A stretch of 64,000 bases of DNA from Poa pratensis (Eukaryota > Streptophyta > Magnoliopsida > Poales > Poaceae). The stretch is taken from positions 3,779,368 to 3,843,367 of the forward strand of contig CAMZMU010000049.1 in NCBI GenBank assembly GCA_947311845.1, in the 5' to 3' direction. The notes under the pieces are model-generated. The model saw only the letters and a list, made by a program, of their open reading frames with translations, had not been told where the DNA came from and did no database searches. Position 1 is the stretch's first letter, and the number at the start of each line of letters is the position of its first letter. Positions 47,640 through 59,947 of this stretch are shown piece by piece. Both the position numbers and the translations under genes were made by a program.

Positions 47640-50220
47640 CATTGACAACATCAGAAATTACAAAGTTTTACGGACAAGAGCAAACAACAGCATGAGACAC
47701 CAAGCTCCACCTGATTACCTACCAACTAGTGGCATGGTTAATCACATTATCCATGATGCCTCCTAGTGACCATTATTCATTGACTAGAGTGGCATCCTGC
47801 TCTTCGACATACAAAATGATCATAACAAGCAATTTTTTCTTAATAATATATGCAATTTGATTACGTTTACTTATGAAAAATAATGTTCTAATGCAAAGAA
47901 AATAATTACTCGCCACACATACGCAGATATGAATAAAGTATGGAAGAGATGGCAGGTAATGTAAAGCTAAATACATGGCATGCATAAATCAGCCAACTCA
48001 GGAGGCAATTTGTTTTTCCCATGAAGTGAATATAGCCTAGAGATATATGTGTTGATGTTATTGAGTCAAACTGTGAAACCAGTTTATTTTTTATGATCAC
48101 CCTTATGCACACACGACGACACTAGAAAATCATGAAACTTACTAACAAGAATCGACTCCAGCATGAGGAACCAAGCACCACACAAACACATGTGTTGCCT
48201 CCAAGTGACCATATTTCCTTTGTCCTACAGTGGCATAATAAGATACATATATATATATCGTGTTGTAAAAATATGACCCAAATAAAAAGATATGAAAGAG
48301 AACGGTAGGCCATCCGAATCAAAGATATTTACATAACATGCAGAAAATCAGACAACTCAAAACATAATTCATCGTGCCTAGTGTTGTGCTGCAACTTTAA
48401 ATGTTATGACGTGATAACATAATTTTTGACATATGTGATTAAATGAATGATCAATATATGTTATTTATATATTTTGCTCATATTTGTGATGTTTACATGT
48501 TGGAATTTATTTTCCAACATTTCACAAAAATCCTGGAAAATAATTCACGTGATGGGCGACACTCTACCGACCGTCAGAGGAGGTTGGGCCAGTGGAGGGC
48601 TGAGCCCCATTGTCCATCTGCGAAGGCAAGGCTACACTAATGTTTGTGCTAGTTACGGCTCGACATCAGAAGGAGTCTTTCCACTAGCAAGCCATTGCCC
48701 GCCAGCGGAAGTTCCACCCGTCGACGGGGGTTCGGACACGACTGACATGTTCGTGCTGACGGTTGGCAAGCCCATCAGTGGAGGCGTTTTCGGTAGAAAG
48801 TCATGCCGAGGTACTGGAGTTTTGTTAAAATAGGAAAGGAAAGGGTTAAGTAATCCTCTGTATCAAATGCATTTTGAAGCACATTAAACAATAGAGACCG
48901 CATGACGAATGCAATAAGAAACTAGATCTAATTACAATATCACCCTTACTCAAACAAACACAACACAAATAACACAACAAAATTTAGCAACAGCAGCCGA
49001 CAATAGCATGAGAAACCAAGCACCACCAAGAGACACATAGTGATTTCCAAACATATAATCTTTAGTAAATTGTTAGCTACAAAATACTAGAGTAACATAA
49101 ATATCTCCATCCATCACTAATAAAATTCACAAGATTAATTAATACATATTGGCAAGCTATTATAAAGAACTATATCCTAAAGATATTGGGCAATAGAAAC
49201 CAGGAGCTTTATGTTGTGGACTACAAAGTTGAGTACGAACAAAGAGATGGAGTAGAATGGCACATCTTGTACGATATATGTGAGTTGGTTTAGAATATGA
49301 ATTCATATTAGAGAACGTCTAAGAAGTCGAGTCATGAAAGTTTAAGCACCTATCATCCACTATATAAGGATGTCATTTATGTGTTGGTGAAGCATGAACA
49401 ATACACATAATCTCTCCTAAGTTATTATGTAATCTCAAACTATGTCTATCAAATCCATTACAGTGGAAACATCGGGATATCTTCAGCCTCATAGTTATTC
49501 CATGTGAATCAAGGTTTACACCACTTTAGACAGCGCTCAATATCTACTCATCTATTGTACCCTTTTGATTGTGAATTCATAGATTGCATCAAAGCTGTGA
49601 GATAAAACCATGAAGGTTTTTAAAATGTAAGACAAAGCTACTATATATGATATATCTTTAAAAATTAAACAAATGAGCACAAGGTTTATCAATAAATCAG
49701 GTGTTCATTAAAGATAATCCATTCACCCAATTACACAACATGGGAATAACACGAAGAAATTGTCAAGCACACTAACAAAAATCAACAACAATATGAGAAA
49801 CAAGTACCACTGCACCAAACGAGGTACAATATAGTGACATAATTCATGAGAAGACCATAAGCACATTCAACCAACCATACATTGTCATCCGTCTTGCTGA
49901 TGGGAGTGGCCTCCTACCCATAACCATATTAAACCATATGTTGTTATTGCGTCCCATCATAGGGTTTCACCGTATTCTTCAAAGCCGGATTTGCCTGTGT
50001 GATTCCAAAAGGACATGCCATGATAAGTTGCTAGTTAAGTAGGCATAAGCACAATTAGGTGCAACATTTGAGTTTACATAGCACTAAAAGTTTTCTCGAG
50101 GACATAAATATTCCACAAGTGAATCATCAAATAAATCTTCCTATCTTATGAGAGATTTAATATTTTATTTCTTGTGTATACTAATACCTTAGAGGTGTTA
50201 TGAAATAAAAAATGACACAT
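47640..50220. repeat. Cluster of diverged tandem repeats
   Basis: A motif of the form CATGAGA(A/C)ACCAAGC(A/T)CCAC recurs at about 47690, 48160, 48998 and (weaker) 49790, with further similarity around each: an AGTGACCAT block follows, and CAACA-rich sequence precedes. Spacing is roughly 0.5-0.8 kb. The units are AT-rich and noncoding. Confidence 0.55.
48546..48830 (+). other. GC-rich island in AT-rich repeats
   Basis: An abrupt rise in GC with a 93-codon open stretch (MGDTLPTVRGGWASGG ... RGTGVLLK, in the frame open from 48447). It has no recognised family and no splice signals that extend it. It may be a piece of a transposable element. Confidence 0.3.
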
Positions 50221-50226
50221 ACATAC

Positions 50227-51320
50227 CTTGTGGAGTATAGAAACTCGTGTATGGAATCAAAGAACGGATTTTTTTTCTTTCTTCCACAACTTCTTACACT
50301 GTAGTGACTTGATATTGATCTCGTATATGCCAAGTTTTGTGGTCACGAAAATGACATCATTTCCCTTCGTAGATCCAACTAGTCTAATTCTTTCTATAGG
50401 ACTTTGAATATGGATGACTTTGTATTGAGTCCATGTTGCAACTCCCTCAGAACCCATCTTCCTTAACCATATGTAGAGGGTTACCTTTTCCAAGTGTACA
50501 AACCCCAAACTTCCATCCGCCATCACCATCAAGATATCAGTAACTGAAACCCCCCTAGCGGCGCATTAATCTGGGATAAGCAATTAGAGGCCAAATTGTA
50601 TGTGAGAATTGTCGTGTTATGATAATTATCATCATCAGTAATCATGAGGCAAAGTGTGTTTTCAATGAGGACAGGGGGTATTGTCTCAATGAATGCATCA
50701 TCAATCCCAAGATCAAGACTACAGGGATGCTCAATCCACTCACCGGTCTCCTGTAAATATATACACGCATATGCAACAGAACCACCATGATCACCCAAGG
50801 TCATGCCAAAATAGATCACCTGGAAGGGGCCCTCGTGACATGCCTGGTGGTCACAGCCAGCAACCGTGCAGAGCACCGCAACCCCATAGCTGAAGAAGTT
50901 CGTTGTGGGTGGGCACAACTTCGTCTGGTTGCCCGTCATGGGGTCCCAAACAACCAGATTTTTGGGATCATGATAATCATCAACAAGGAGAACACGACCA
51001 TGGCGGCAGTCCCACGCATGGTACCTTTTATGACCACAGTTCTTGGGTGTGCGCACACAAAATTTAGTGGTGGGGACTAAGAGTGGCAAGGTTTCTTCCC
51101 CCGGTTTGGAGCATAGGGTCAAATGATAAATGAAGCCGAGCATGGGGGGAGATCCATGGAACTCACAGTAGAGACTACGGAAGCGAGCGCCGGAGAGGTG
51201 GGCGAGCCAGAGCTTGCTTGTGAGGGAGGCACGCATTAGACACGCGGGCTCATCTGGAGGGAAACGGAGGAAGATTTCCTCTATCATCTCTTCCGGGAGC
51301 ATGGGTACCTGTGGCGGCAT
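50227..51320 (-). pseudogene. F-box protein gene with two homopolymer frameshifts
   Basis: The ATG at 51320 starts an F-box: MLPEEMIEEIFLRFPPDEPA, then CLMRASLTSKLWLAHLSGAR and RFRSLYCEFHGSPPMLGF. A C-terminal associated region follows: HAWDCRHGRVLLVDDYH, LVVWDPMTGNQ, VIYFGMTLGDHGGS. The first frame stops at 50529. The expected continuation (MADGSLGFVHLEKVTLYIWL, WTQYKV, GNDVIFVTTKLGIYEINIKS) is in the next frame, shifted at a C6 run (50550-50555). A second shift at a T8 run (50269-50276) precedes the last residues before a GT donor at 50226. A downstream exon was not found. Such proteins select SCF ubiquitin-ligase targets. It is either a young pseudogene or has two sequencing errors. Confidence 0.8.
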
Positions 51321-52879
51321 GGCCAGTGGAGGCGGCTAGGGTTCTGGGTGGGGAAAAGATTGAGGTGGTGTAGGGATACAAGGTAGGCTGTGGTCGTGTC
51401 TTGTTTGTAGTGGGGAGCGTCTGAAAGGTGGGGCCAGAGAGACAATAGAATGATGTAATTCCATTCTATAGCGGTATTACTTAATTTACTGAACACCTAA
51501 AAATTATACTTCCTTTATCGAGAGTTGCACTGACATCTTTCACATTTGGTAGATTATGTTGCTGGAAAAAAACTATTTATGATTTTAGATAACAGTATCC
51601 CAGGTCGGCATGTACTATTTTTTTTTGAGAAATTTTATTAGCGCAGAAAGAAAATTCTATGTTCGCTGTGAATCTAAGCTTGCTGAAGCTAGGCCTTCTG
51701 CTATGTCCAGGGTGCTATCCACCATTTTGAAAAGAAATACAGTCATGAACCAACGCCATATTTGACTTCTCTCGTAAAATTCTATGCAAAATTTTCCATT
51801 TATCACCATTCTTAACTATTATACAATACTTAATTAGAAGATTTTACATTGTTGAGGTATGGGAAATGTGATCACAAAAAAAGTTGGGCTAATCGTTTTT
51901 TTCATGGAGAGCATTGAATTACTTTTGTTTCTTAAACTTGTACCTTTTTTTACATACAAGAAACTACCAAAACTGAACAAATTGCTTACGGTTATTGTTC
52001 AATAACGAAGCATCACAAGTAACTAGTACATCGTCTGCGTGGATCAATATTGATTTCATTGTAGTCTAACTGTAGTATGTACTCTTTATTGAAAATTAAT
52101 TAAAAAATATGCAGCGGGGAAACCCACTGTTCAGCCTCAAAAGAAAATTGATTTCATTGGTTGAATGACACGGGTCTCTTTGTTCTCAAGCTTCCCATTT
52201 TCAGTCCCCAAATCTGAATCCTGACGATATTACACAAGTTCGAGGTAGGTGACAGATGGTCAGACGTGATAAAGGAAGCATCAGGTGGCCGACAAATCCA
52301 GTTTAATTTGGCTTCCTCCGTGGTGGAGCCCAACGTACCAAATTCGGCGCAAGATCGAAGGGAGCTCGAGGGAATTTCCGGATCGAGAGGGCGGGCGGCT
52401 GGCGATGTGGATTCGGCGGTGGGATTGGATTGGCCGGGGAAGAGGAATCAATCGGGGTGGTGAATCCGGCGAGCGGCACGGCAAACTCGCGCGCCTCAGA
52501 AAAACTGGTCTCTTCCTCGGGACCCGAACCAACTAGGCACCGCGGTCGGAAAAGACACGAAGAAGAAGGAAGCAGATACTCGAGTTATAAGGACTAAATC
52601 CGTCCGTGAAAGAGAAATGGGCCAGGCCCATTAGTCGATCAGAGGGTACGCTGGCGGGAGTAGCGATCACGGTATGCGCGATATAGGAAATTCCATGGTT
52701 GCCCGGGTAAGCCTATAAAGGCCTAGATTGTTCCGTGGCTCCATGGAGAAAGACACTGTGCCGACATTAATCGGAACTTGGTGGCCGTCGTGGCGTACTG
52801 ATGTATAGATTGCTCACACAAACAGCAAAACAAGTTCCCAGGAAACAACAAATAGCATGGGTTGCGGTCATGTTTTACT
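51321..52879. other. Upstream region of the F-box gene
   Basis: The first few hundred bases are the presumed F-box promoter. Around 51620-51760 a T-run followed by GAGAAATTTTATTAGCGCAG resembles the end of a minus-strand LINE, but no coding tail could be confirmed. The 52300-52560 part is GC-rich and looks like a plant 5' leader without an identifiable gene. Confidence 0.4.
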
Positions 52880-53560
52880 ATGAGACCCCACATGTCAGCT
52901 AATCGGGTTACCCATCGGGTCGCCCATGGGTACACATGTCTGCCCATACCCTACCCACGACTAATCGGGTCGCCCACGGGCGAGACCCATGGGCGAGCAT
53001 AGCGACCCATACCCTGCCCATTAGGGTCGGGTGCCCGTGGGCGGACGTGCCCATGGGCGGAATTGCCGGCTTGACGCACAGCTGCACTCCTCCCTCCCGC
53101 GCGAAATGGCGGCGGCCACCTCCTCTCCTTATCGCCGCCGCTTCTCCTCCTCGCCAGGACCCGGGCCGCCCGCATCTTCTCCTCGCCGTGGCCGCCGCAG
53201 CGACAAGTGCTGTGGTAACCGCATCTGAGCATCTCCCTCGTCGCGGGCGTCGCCCCGCCCTCACCTCCTTCCCGCCGCCGCAGCGACGAGCCGAGGACAA
53301 CAAGCTCACGCGCCGGCCGCTCCTCCTGTCTGCTCGTCCGGTCGTCATCCGGTCGCCGTCGCCGCACCTCCTGCTGGGTGCCGACAAGTGCAAGCCTGAA
53401 ACTCTGCAAGGTAATTTCTTGGTTGGATTCGTTGTTGTAGAACTGTAGGTGGATTCGTGGTTGTAGATTGTAGAAGTTTAGCTTAAATTAGTTGCTGCTG
53501 GTTGGATTAGTTGGATCTGGTTGTATTAGCTTAAATTCGTGGTTGTAGACCGTATTGAAG
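52880..53560. repeat. GC-rich repeat segment, probably a TIR-element remnant
   Basis: CCCATGGG, GGGTCGCCCA and ACCCTACCC-type motifs recur on both strands between about 52900 and 53060. A GC-rich stretch follows, then a T/G-rich tract with repeated GATTCGTGGTTGTAGA. This is similar in style to the element at 2499-2830. Ends and target duplication were not found. Long frames here are compositional. Confidence 0.45.
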
Positions 53561-53869
53561 CCTCTATCATGTAAGCCAAGAGCAATGGGGGATATGAAGA
53601 CAACGATACAGATATGGTTTTCTCCAGCACCGTAACTTAAATACAATGATGTACCTTAAATTATTCATTACAAGCATACTCGTCGAAAATAATTGTACAG
53701 AATTGACGTGGGATACAACTAAATTTTGCAAATATACAGGAAGCGAAACTACATGACATACTCTCGTCTAAAAGTGAACTATCTATCATAATACGACTCC
53801 ACAGAAAATAAATGGTAATTCAGATGAATACTAGGAAGGATGCGATTGTATGGTATTGCACATATATAC

Positions 53870-56800
53870 TTAGCGTGGCAAAGTGAGTGAGGATGAAAGT
53901 TCTTGCTCTTGACTGTAGCAACGGGAGATGCCTTCAGATGTTAAATTACCAGCATTGATAACATTCGTCCTTGCATCAGAGTTACTAACCTTTGGGCATA
54001 AAAAATACTCAATCTGTTCATCACTAGTTGGGAGAATTTTGCATTTTCTTAGCCTCTTAGTTCTCAGGACTTGCAACCTCATATCTACTTCTTTCATAGT
54101 AGGTCTGTCTCTTCCTTTGAGTCTCAAGCATGCCTCTGTAAGTGAGGAAATATAATCTATCTCTTCCAGGTTTGCCTCTTTGACAACTTGAGAATCCAAT
54201 ATTTCCATGATAGCTCCCTCCTGTAATCCTTCCACAAAATAATGGGCCAAATTTTGTTTTGCACCTTGATCATTGATAAAAAATGGCTTTTTTCTTGTCA
54301 AAAGTTCCACAAGTATTACTCCAAAACTATACACATCACTCTTATCAGTTAGTTGCCCAGTATGGTAATACTCTGGATCTAGGTAACCAAATGTTCCTTG
54401 GACAATAGTCACCACATGAGTCTCATCGAGTGAAAGAGACCTTGAAGCACCAAAGTCAGAAACCTTTGTAGCGAAGCTGAAATCCAATAGTATATTAGCA
54501 GATTTCACATCTCTATGAAAAATTGGTATTGCAGCAGCCGAGTGCAGATAAGCAAGTGCCCCTGCTGCTTCTACTGCAATCCTGATGCGATCATCCCATG
54601 ATAGCAAGCATTTGACACTAAGGTCGATGTGAAGAAGGTCATGCAATGTACCATTAGATATGAACTCGTACACAAGCAAAGGCACCTCGGATTCAAGGCA
54701 ACAACCAAATAGCTTTACCACATTCCGATGAATGATTTGAGACAAGATAGCAACCTCATTGATAAACTGGTCTATCTCAGTTTGCTCCACAATTTTGGAT
54801 TTTTTAATAGCCACCACTCGTTGGTCAGATAGAATCCCTTTATAAACTGTACCGTGTCCTCCACGACCTAGAACACGAGCGGCATCGAAGTTATTGGTTG
54901 CCTTCTCTAGTTCCTCCAAAGAGAATATCTTTGTTTTGCTTGTAGCGCTTTCATCTGAGATGAGCTGCTGCAAGAGTAGGCCTTGATTTTTCTTGAAGTG
55001 TGCTGTTCTGATTCTCTTCTGGATGCCTTTCTTCCACTTCTTGGCGAATACAACTATACAGACAGCAATAATTATGGAGCCAAGGCCACAGCCAGTTCCA
55101 GTTGCAATAACTACATTTAATCATCGCCCTTTGAATCACTCTGCGTTTGGTTAATTGTAATTCAATGAGGAGATATTGCTAGCTATGACTTACCTAAAAT
55201 AAGATTGTGTTGCTTTGCTGATGTAACACACTGCCTTTTTCTCGGATCAAACTCTTTTCTATGAGGGCAACTTGTGCATGTGTAGCCTCCAGGAAAATTT
55301 TGACATGTCCCATTGCAGGAGTTTGACAGTGTGCATTCATCGATATCTGTAGAAAACTCTCATTGGTTATATATTGGTGGCAAATATATTACTACCTGCT
55401 AAAAAAGGCCACATTAAGTTTGTATGATCTCCAGCTATCAATTGAAAATCCTTTAGAAAACTCTCATTGGTTATATATTGGGGGCAAATGTATATTGGAT
55501 GCAAAGTCTTTTTTGCAGTAGTCCGCCGCGAAAACAAACCCGGAGTATTCATTGCTCACTCACTGGATAACTGAGGTTTTGGATCACTACGGTTGTGAAA
55601 ACTGTGGTGGCAAACTAGGCCTTAGGTTTGTGTGATGTTTTAATAAATTCTGTACAGATTTGTAGGTGTGAGAGAAACATTAGTGCACAATGAAGGGTGA
55701 TGAGGATCAGACCTATGCAGCCATCCTTGACATATGGATTTCCTTGAAAGCCTGAAGAGCACCTGCAACGATATCCCATAAATATTTCCCCGTGGGTAAC
55801 GTTTAGGCAATAGCTGTGGGAACTGCGGCATGCATACATAGTATCCTTTTGCATAGCTGTTTGACAAGTTAAATTGGAAACCGCCCACTTTATAACAATG
55901 TCGTATTCCATAGAGAAATCAATTTGATCTTCCAAAGGGTTCTCCGAATCCCATGCATTTCCATTATCCTCAGTCTGGACTAATAATACCTCTTTTGCAT
56001 GACTTCCGTTCACCATGTTGCTAACAGCCAGAGTCCCATCTTCCACGGATACATCAGTCACATGATATTGTGCATATTCTGTGACAAAAACTGTGAGATT
56101 GCCAGATGTACAATTAAGACGAAATCTTTTGTTTGCAAAACACCCTTCTTCGAGCCCAAATGGGAAGGGAATAGCCATGCGTCCACAAGATGTCCGGCAC
56201 TGTTCTTTCGGCTTGGGGTTATAATAATCTGCTCCACAGTAGATAGACACGTGCAAAAATAAGAACAACAGGATGAAGAATAAATCGAAGGGAATTTTAG
56301 GGAAAAAGTACCTTGCATGCATCCATCTGAAATGTAAGGGTTGCCTTGAAGATAAGGAGGGCATTCACACCAGTAACCACCAGACGAGGAATTCTGGCAA
56401 CTGCTACCTTTGCTACAGGCATAGCTTGTGTTGTTCATTTGTGCACTTCCACAGCTTGGTTGGTCCACGATGGCAACACTAAGCTCCGCGCCATCAATAT
56501 TGCTTGCATTTGTCAGACTTGAGAAAACAGCGGATATATTTCTATAGTAATTGTAATAATCAGATGACACGAAAGCCATGATGCCAGGGTGCATCCAATC
56601 TGACTGTGTTGCAGTAGTATCAGTGCTGACAAGTTCTGCTCGAAAACCTGGCATGTCCCTTTTGAACTGGATAAAGCAGCAGCCTAATCCATTACAAGGC
56701 CCTCCAGTTGGTGGCTTCTCGCCGGCGCATCTACTCATACAAGAACCAACGATGTCTCCCGTACCATACTTGAACAAGGTGACGTCGAAATCACAGCCAG

Positions 56801-57203
56801 CTACGAACAAAGTATTATATCTACTGATAGTAATACCTCTAGCAGGGGGTTCCCATGACATGTTGTGCGTATTTGCACCTGGCCTCGTTGTAAGGTTGAA
56901 GATTATAGGGGCCGTCAAACTTCCCCACGAGTACATTTCACTGACCTGGATAGTGCTGGTGCCTAAAAAGAGCTTGGGATGCTTGGTGGAGTTGTCGCAG
57001 GTGAGATCGAAGCCTTGACGGAAGCAGCCGGACCCTATACCAAAGGGATAGGAGATGTCGACGTCCCCGCACCTTGGAATGCAGTGAGCCAAGGAGTCAT
57101 TAGAAGGGATCTGCAAGATCCCTCCCACGGCTGCGGCAGATGCTTGTCGCGCAGCTGCCGAGAACATCAGCACAAAACACATGGCGATGAGCATCTTGCT
57201 CAT
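53870..57203 (-). CDS. WAK: Wall-associated receptor kinase with two GUB_WAK modules
   Basis: Four exons, 56312-57203, 55713-56231, 55194-55346 and 53870-55110, join in frame to 934 aa. A signal peptide ([18 protein letters not shown]) comes first. GUB_WAK module 1 follows ([20 protein letters not shown]), with a Cys-rich end [17 protein letters not shown]. Module 2 is [20 protein letters not shown], ending [17 protein letters not shown]. Then come an EGF-Ca repeat ([15 protein letters not shown]), a membrane helix near residues 525-545 ([15 protein letters not shown]), and a kinase: [29 protein letters not shown] (RD type), [16 protein letters not shown]. WAKs bind pectin in the wall and signal inward in growth and defence. 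The double galacturonan-binding module is unusual in length. No frameshifts; all splice sites GT-AG. Confidence 0.95.
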
Positions 57204-58680
57204 CGTTGCGCTGGTCTGTCTGGAGTTCGTGTTGGGGTTCGGTGTTTTCTTTGTTTGGCAGCTAGAGTCATCTATAGTGTCAATCGAAATGTAATGTAGC
57301 TAGGAATTCCAGGGCACTATTGACTTTCCCATCAGGTGTGATGGTCGTTGATAACGCCAACACGACTCGCCTATGGCCGCTTCTTGCTGATAGCCACATG
57401 AAAACTTAGATTCAATGTCAAGTGCAAAATATGCAAGACTTGTGAATTGCCACATGTGCTCGCTAGTAAAAGATTCTCAAAATAGTCATAATTTTTTCCA
57501 CACGGCCAGTGGTTGTCTACCAGGAAACATGTAGGAGTAGCGTCCTATCATTATCCTAGACACTAGACAGTCATAATTCAATTAGAAATGTCGTATGAAT
57601 TGCTATAACTCTCAAACCAGCTGCTACGAATGTCTTAGTTCTAGTTTTTTTTTTGCGATGAGTCTTGCTTCTAGTTTGATGGTGAAACTATTGGTTGAAA
57701 AGGTTAGAGAGTAGCCTTTTAGTTTGGGTGGGCGGAGTTTCGGCCGCCATCGTCTATTGGGGATGACCATATCTTGTATATTTGTTTTCTTCCTTCTATA
57801 AAAGAAAGGTACACAATTGCGTACTCTCGAAAAAAAGGTTAGAGAACAAGTTTCAGTGGGACAGCCGTATATTGTACTGTATAGTTGTATGCATCATACA
57901 AAACATTAAGATAGAAATGAGTATGAGAATGTTCGAAATTATGAACACACGGCACAGGAAAAAAGTGGAATGTTCGAAGAAGGAAAACCAATCTTGGCTG
58001 GTGGTCACTGATTAAGAAAGAAGGAAACCCCATCTTGTGCTAGAGCTACTTGGCGACCGGATTAATTAAACAGCAAAACAGGGGAGGGGGATAACCATCT
58101 TGTTAAAGGAGCTACCTTTTGAAGAATGTCATCGTGATCGGACTCGACGACGTCCTCGCGCGTCGGGATCCAGGGTCATCCTCCGGTGAGCAGCGTCAGC
58201 CGTAACAGGCGGCCCAGGCGGAAACCACCGAGGAGGCACTTCCGGAAGCGGCGGCCGGATGACGACAACCCACTGTGGCATGGGTCACCGCCGGCGTGTA
58301 GCAACCCTTGGCCACGCACGCGCCGCAGTCAAGCGAGCTTGATGGAGCACCGCACATCGTGCTACCGACACACGCGTGCGCCGGCGAGCAAGCCCACCTC
58401 GAAGCCATGACTGTTGGTCGATGGGGAGGAGCAGGGGCGGGTGGGGTTCCAATCGGGAGGGGGGGATCAGGGTGTGATTTGCCAAGCTAAAGCGGGCCAA
58501 GCGGGGCGCAGTCGGGAGGCCGGACGGGCTTCAGCTCAATAGACTACTAGCCCAGTACCCCTGTTTTTTCTACTCCCTCCAATCCGATTTAAATGTCATG
58601 AGAAAATAACTTATTCTCAGACTTCTTGTTGGTCTGTCCAGTTCTTACCATTTTGCCCTTCACCAAATCACATAATGATA
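57204..58680. other. Upstream region of the WAK gene
   Basis: The first several hundred bases are the presumed promoter. A GC-rich stretch at 58135-58500 has overlapping frames on both strands without family features. CTACTCCCTCCAATCCGATT at about 58573 resembles one end of a Stowaway MITE; the other end was not found. Confidence 0.4.
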
Positions 58681-59947
58681 ACCCACAAGTGTAGGGGATC
58701 GCTTGTGGCCTTTTCGATAAGTAAGAGTGTCGAACCCAACGAGTAGCTAAAGGTAGGATAAGTATTCTCTCAAGTTATATCAACCACTGATACAACTCTA
58801 CGCACACTAAACATTTGCCCTATCTAGGAAATAAAACTAGAGAAACAATACGGGTATGAAAGGATAGCTTTGCAAGATAATAAAGAACAAGAAAGTGAAA
58901 GTTAGTTGATGCAGCAATAAGGAACACTAAAGAACCATAAACTAACAGAACATGAGTGTGGAAAAGTGGTGGAAAGTGTGACCGAATTGTCCAAGATTAA
59001 TTAGTGAAGATATTTGGTTCATTGTCTTTGATGCCCTTTTCTATGTGGGAGAGGCTAAGTATGTTCTCAGCTACTTGTGATTACATATACTATATGATTG
59101 GCGCGGTCATTCGTGACCAGCATGGAGGCTTCGTTGGTGCAGCAAGCCATTTTTTCCCTACCCTGCGGATGCTGAAAGCGCTGAGCTCATGGCGTGTCGT
59201 CTTGGGTTGCAACTAGCATCGGTTCACCAGCTACAACATGTGGTCCTGGAGACGGATAGCACAGGTGTTGCTGCAAAGCTTCAAAGGGAGGAACGGGATC
59301 ATCAGTTAACGATCCGCTAGTGGAGGAAATAAAGTCCCTTCTTGGGAGCTTCGACGACTTGTCTGTTCATGTGGTGCGACGTTCGGCGAATGAGGCGGCG
59401 CATATCTTAGCTAAGGAAGGCTGCGATAATAAAGTTTGTAATTCGTGGATCGGAGATGCTCCAACTTGGTTGAGGAACCAACTTGTGCTGGATTCGATTA
59501 TGATTTAATAGATCGCAGCATTTTAATCTAAAAAAAATACTATATGATTGGACCCCTAGCAAACATCCGTAACTACTAGAGATACATTAAGGTCACCCGA
59601 AGGCACTACCCAACCATAGCCTTAAGTTAATGGTCTTCTCTATCCCATACATGTAAAAGTCCGCTTCGAGTTCTCAGGTTTCTGTCGATCCAGCAGAACT
59701 TTCCCCTTCCTCTACACGTACTACAAACCCTATTATGATGATCCATGTGCGCATAAATATAATGGGAACCAAAAGACTGTACCATATCAACATACAACTT
59801 GCATGAATAAAAAATATTCAATAATTCAACCATAGGACAAAAAGATCTATGCAAACATAGGACAGACAGTATCATGCCTACATAATTATGTTGTCTCTTC
59901 ACATGCATAGAAACTATCTAAGACGATAGCAGAAGAGGCTGGCCTAC
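58681..59947. repeat. Repeat-like sequence hosting a LINE insertion
   Basis: AACCCACAAGTGTAGGGGAT at about 58681 is, from memory, a sequence style common in Triticeae repeats. The unit continues on both sides of the LINE at 59102-59536. No coding sequence. Confidence 0.4.
59102..59536 (+). mobile_element. 5'-truncated LINE with 15-bp TSD
   Basis: It encodes the RNase H-like end of a plant LINE: GAVIRDQHGGFVGAASHFF, then after a frame change LQHVVLETDSTGVAAKL, HVVRRSANEAAHILAKEGC and the tail LRNQLVLDSIMI, with a stop at 59506-59508 and an A-run. ATACTATATGATTGG occurs exactly on both sides (59087-59101 and 59537-59551). Two frame breaks show it is inactive, but the perfect duplication marks a fairly recent insertion. 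Confidence 0.9.

Noticed and set aside
52910..53450. Frames up to 170 codons on both strands
   Set aside because: GC-rich repeat composition; overlapping frames in several registers and no conserved motif.
58135..58500. GC-rich frames on both strands upstream of the WAK gene
   Set aside because: Overlapping frames of equal quality on both strands and no conserved motif.
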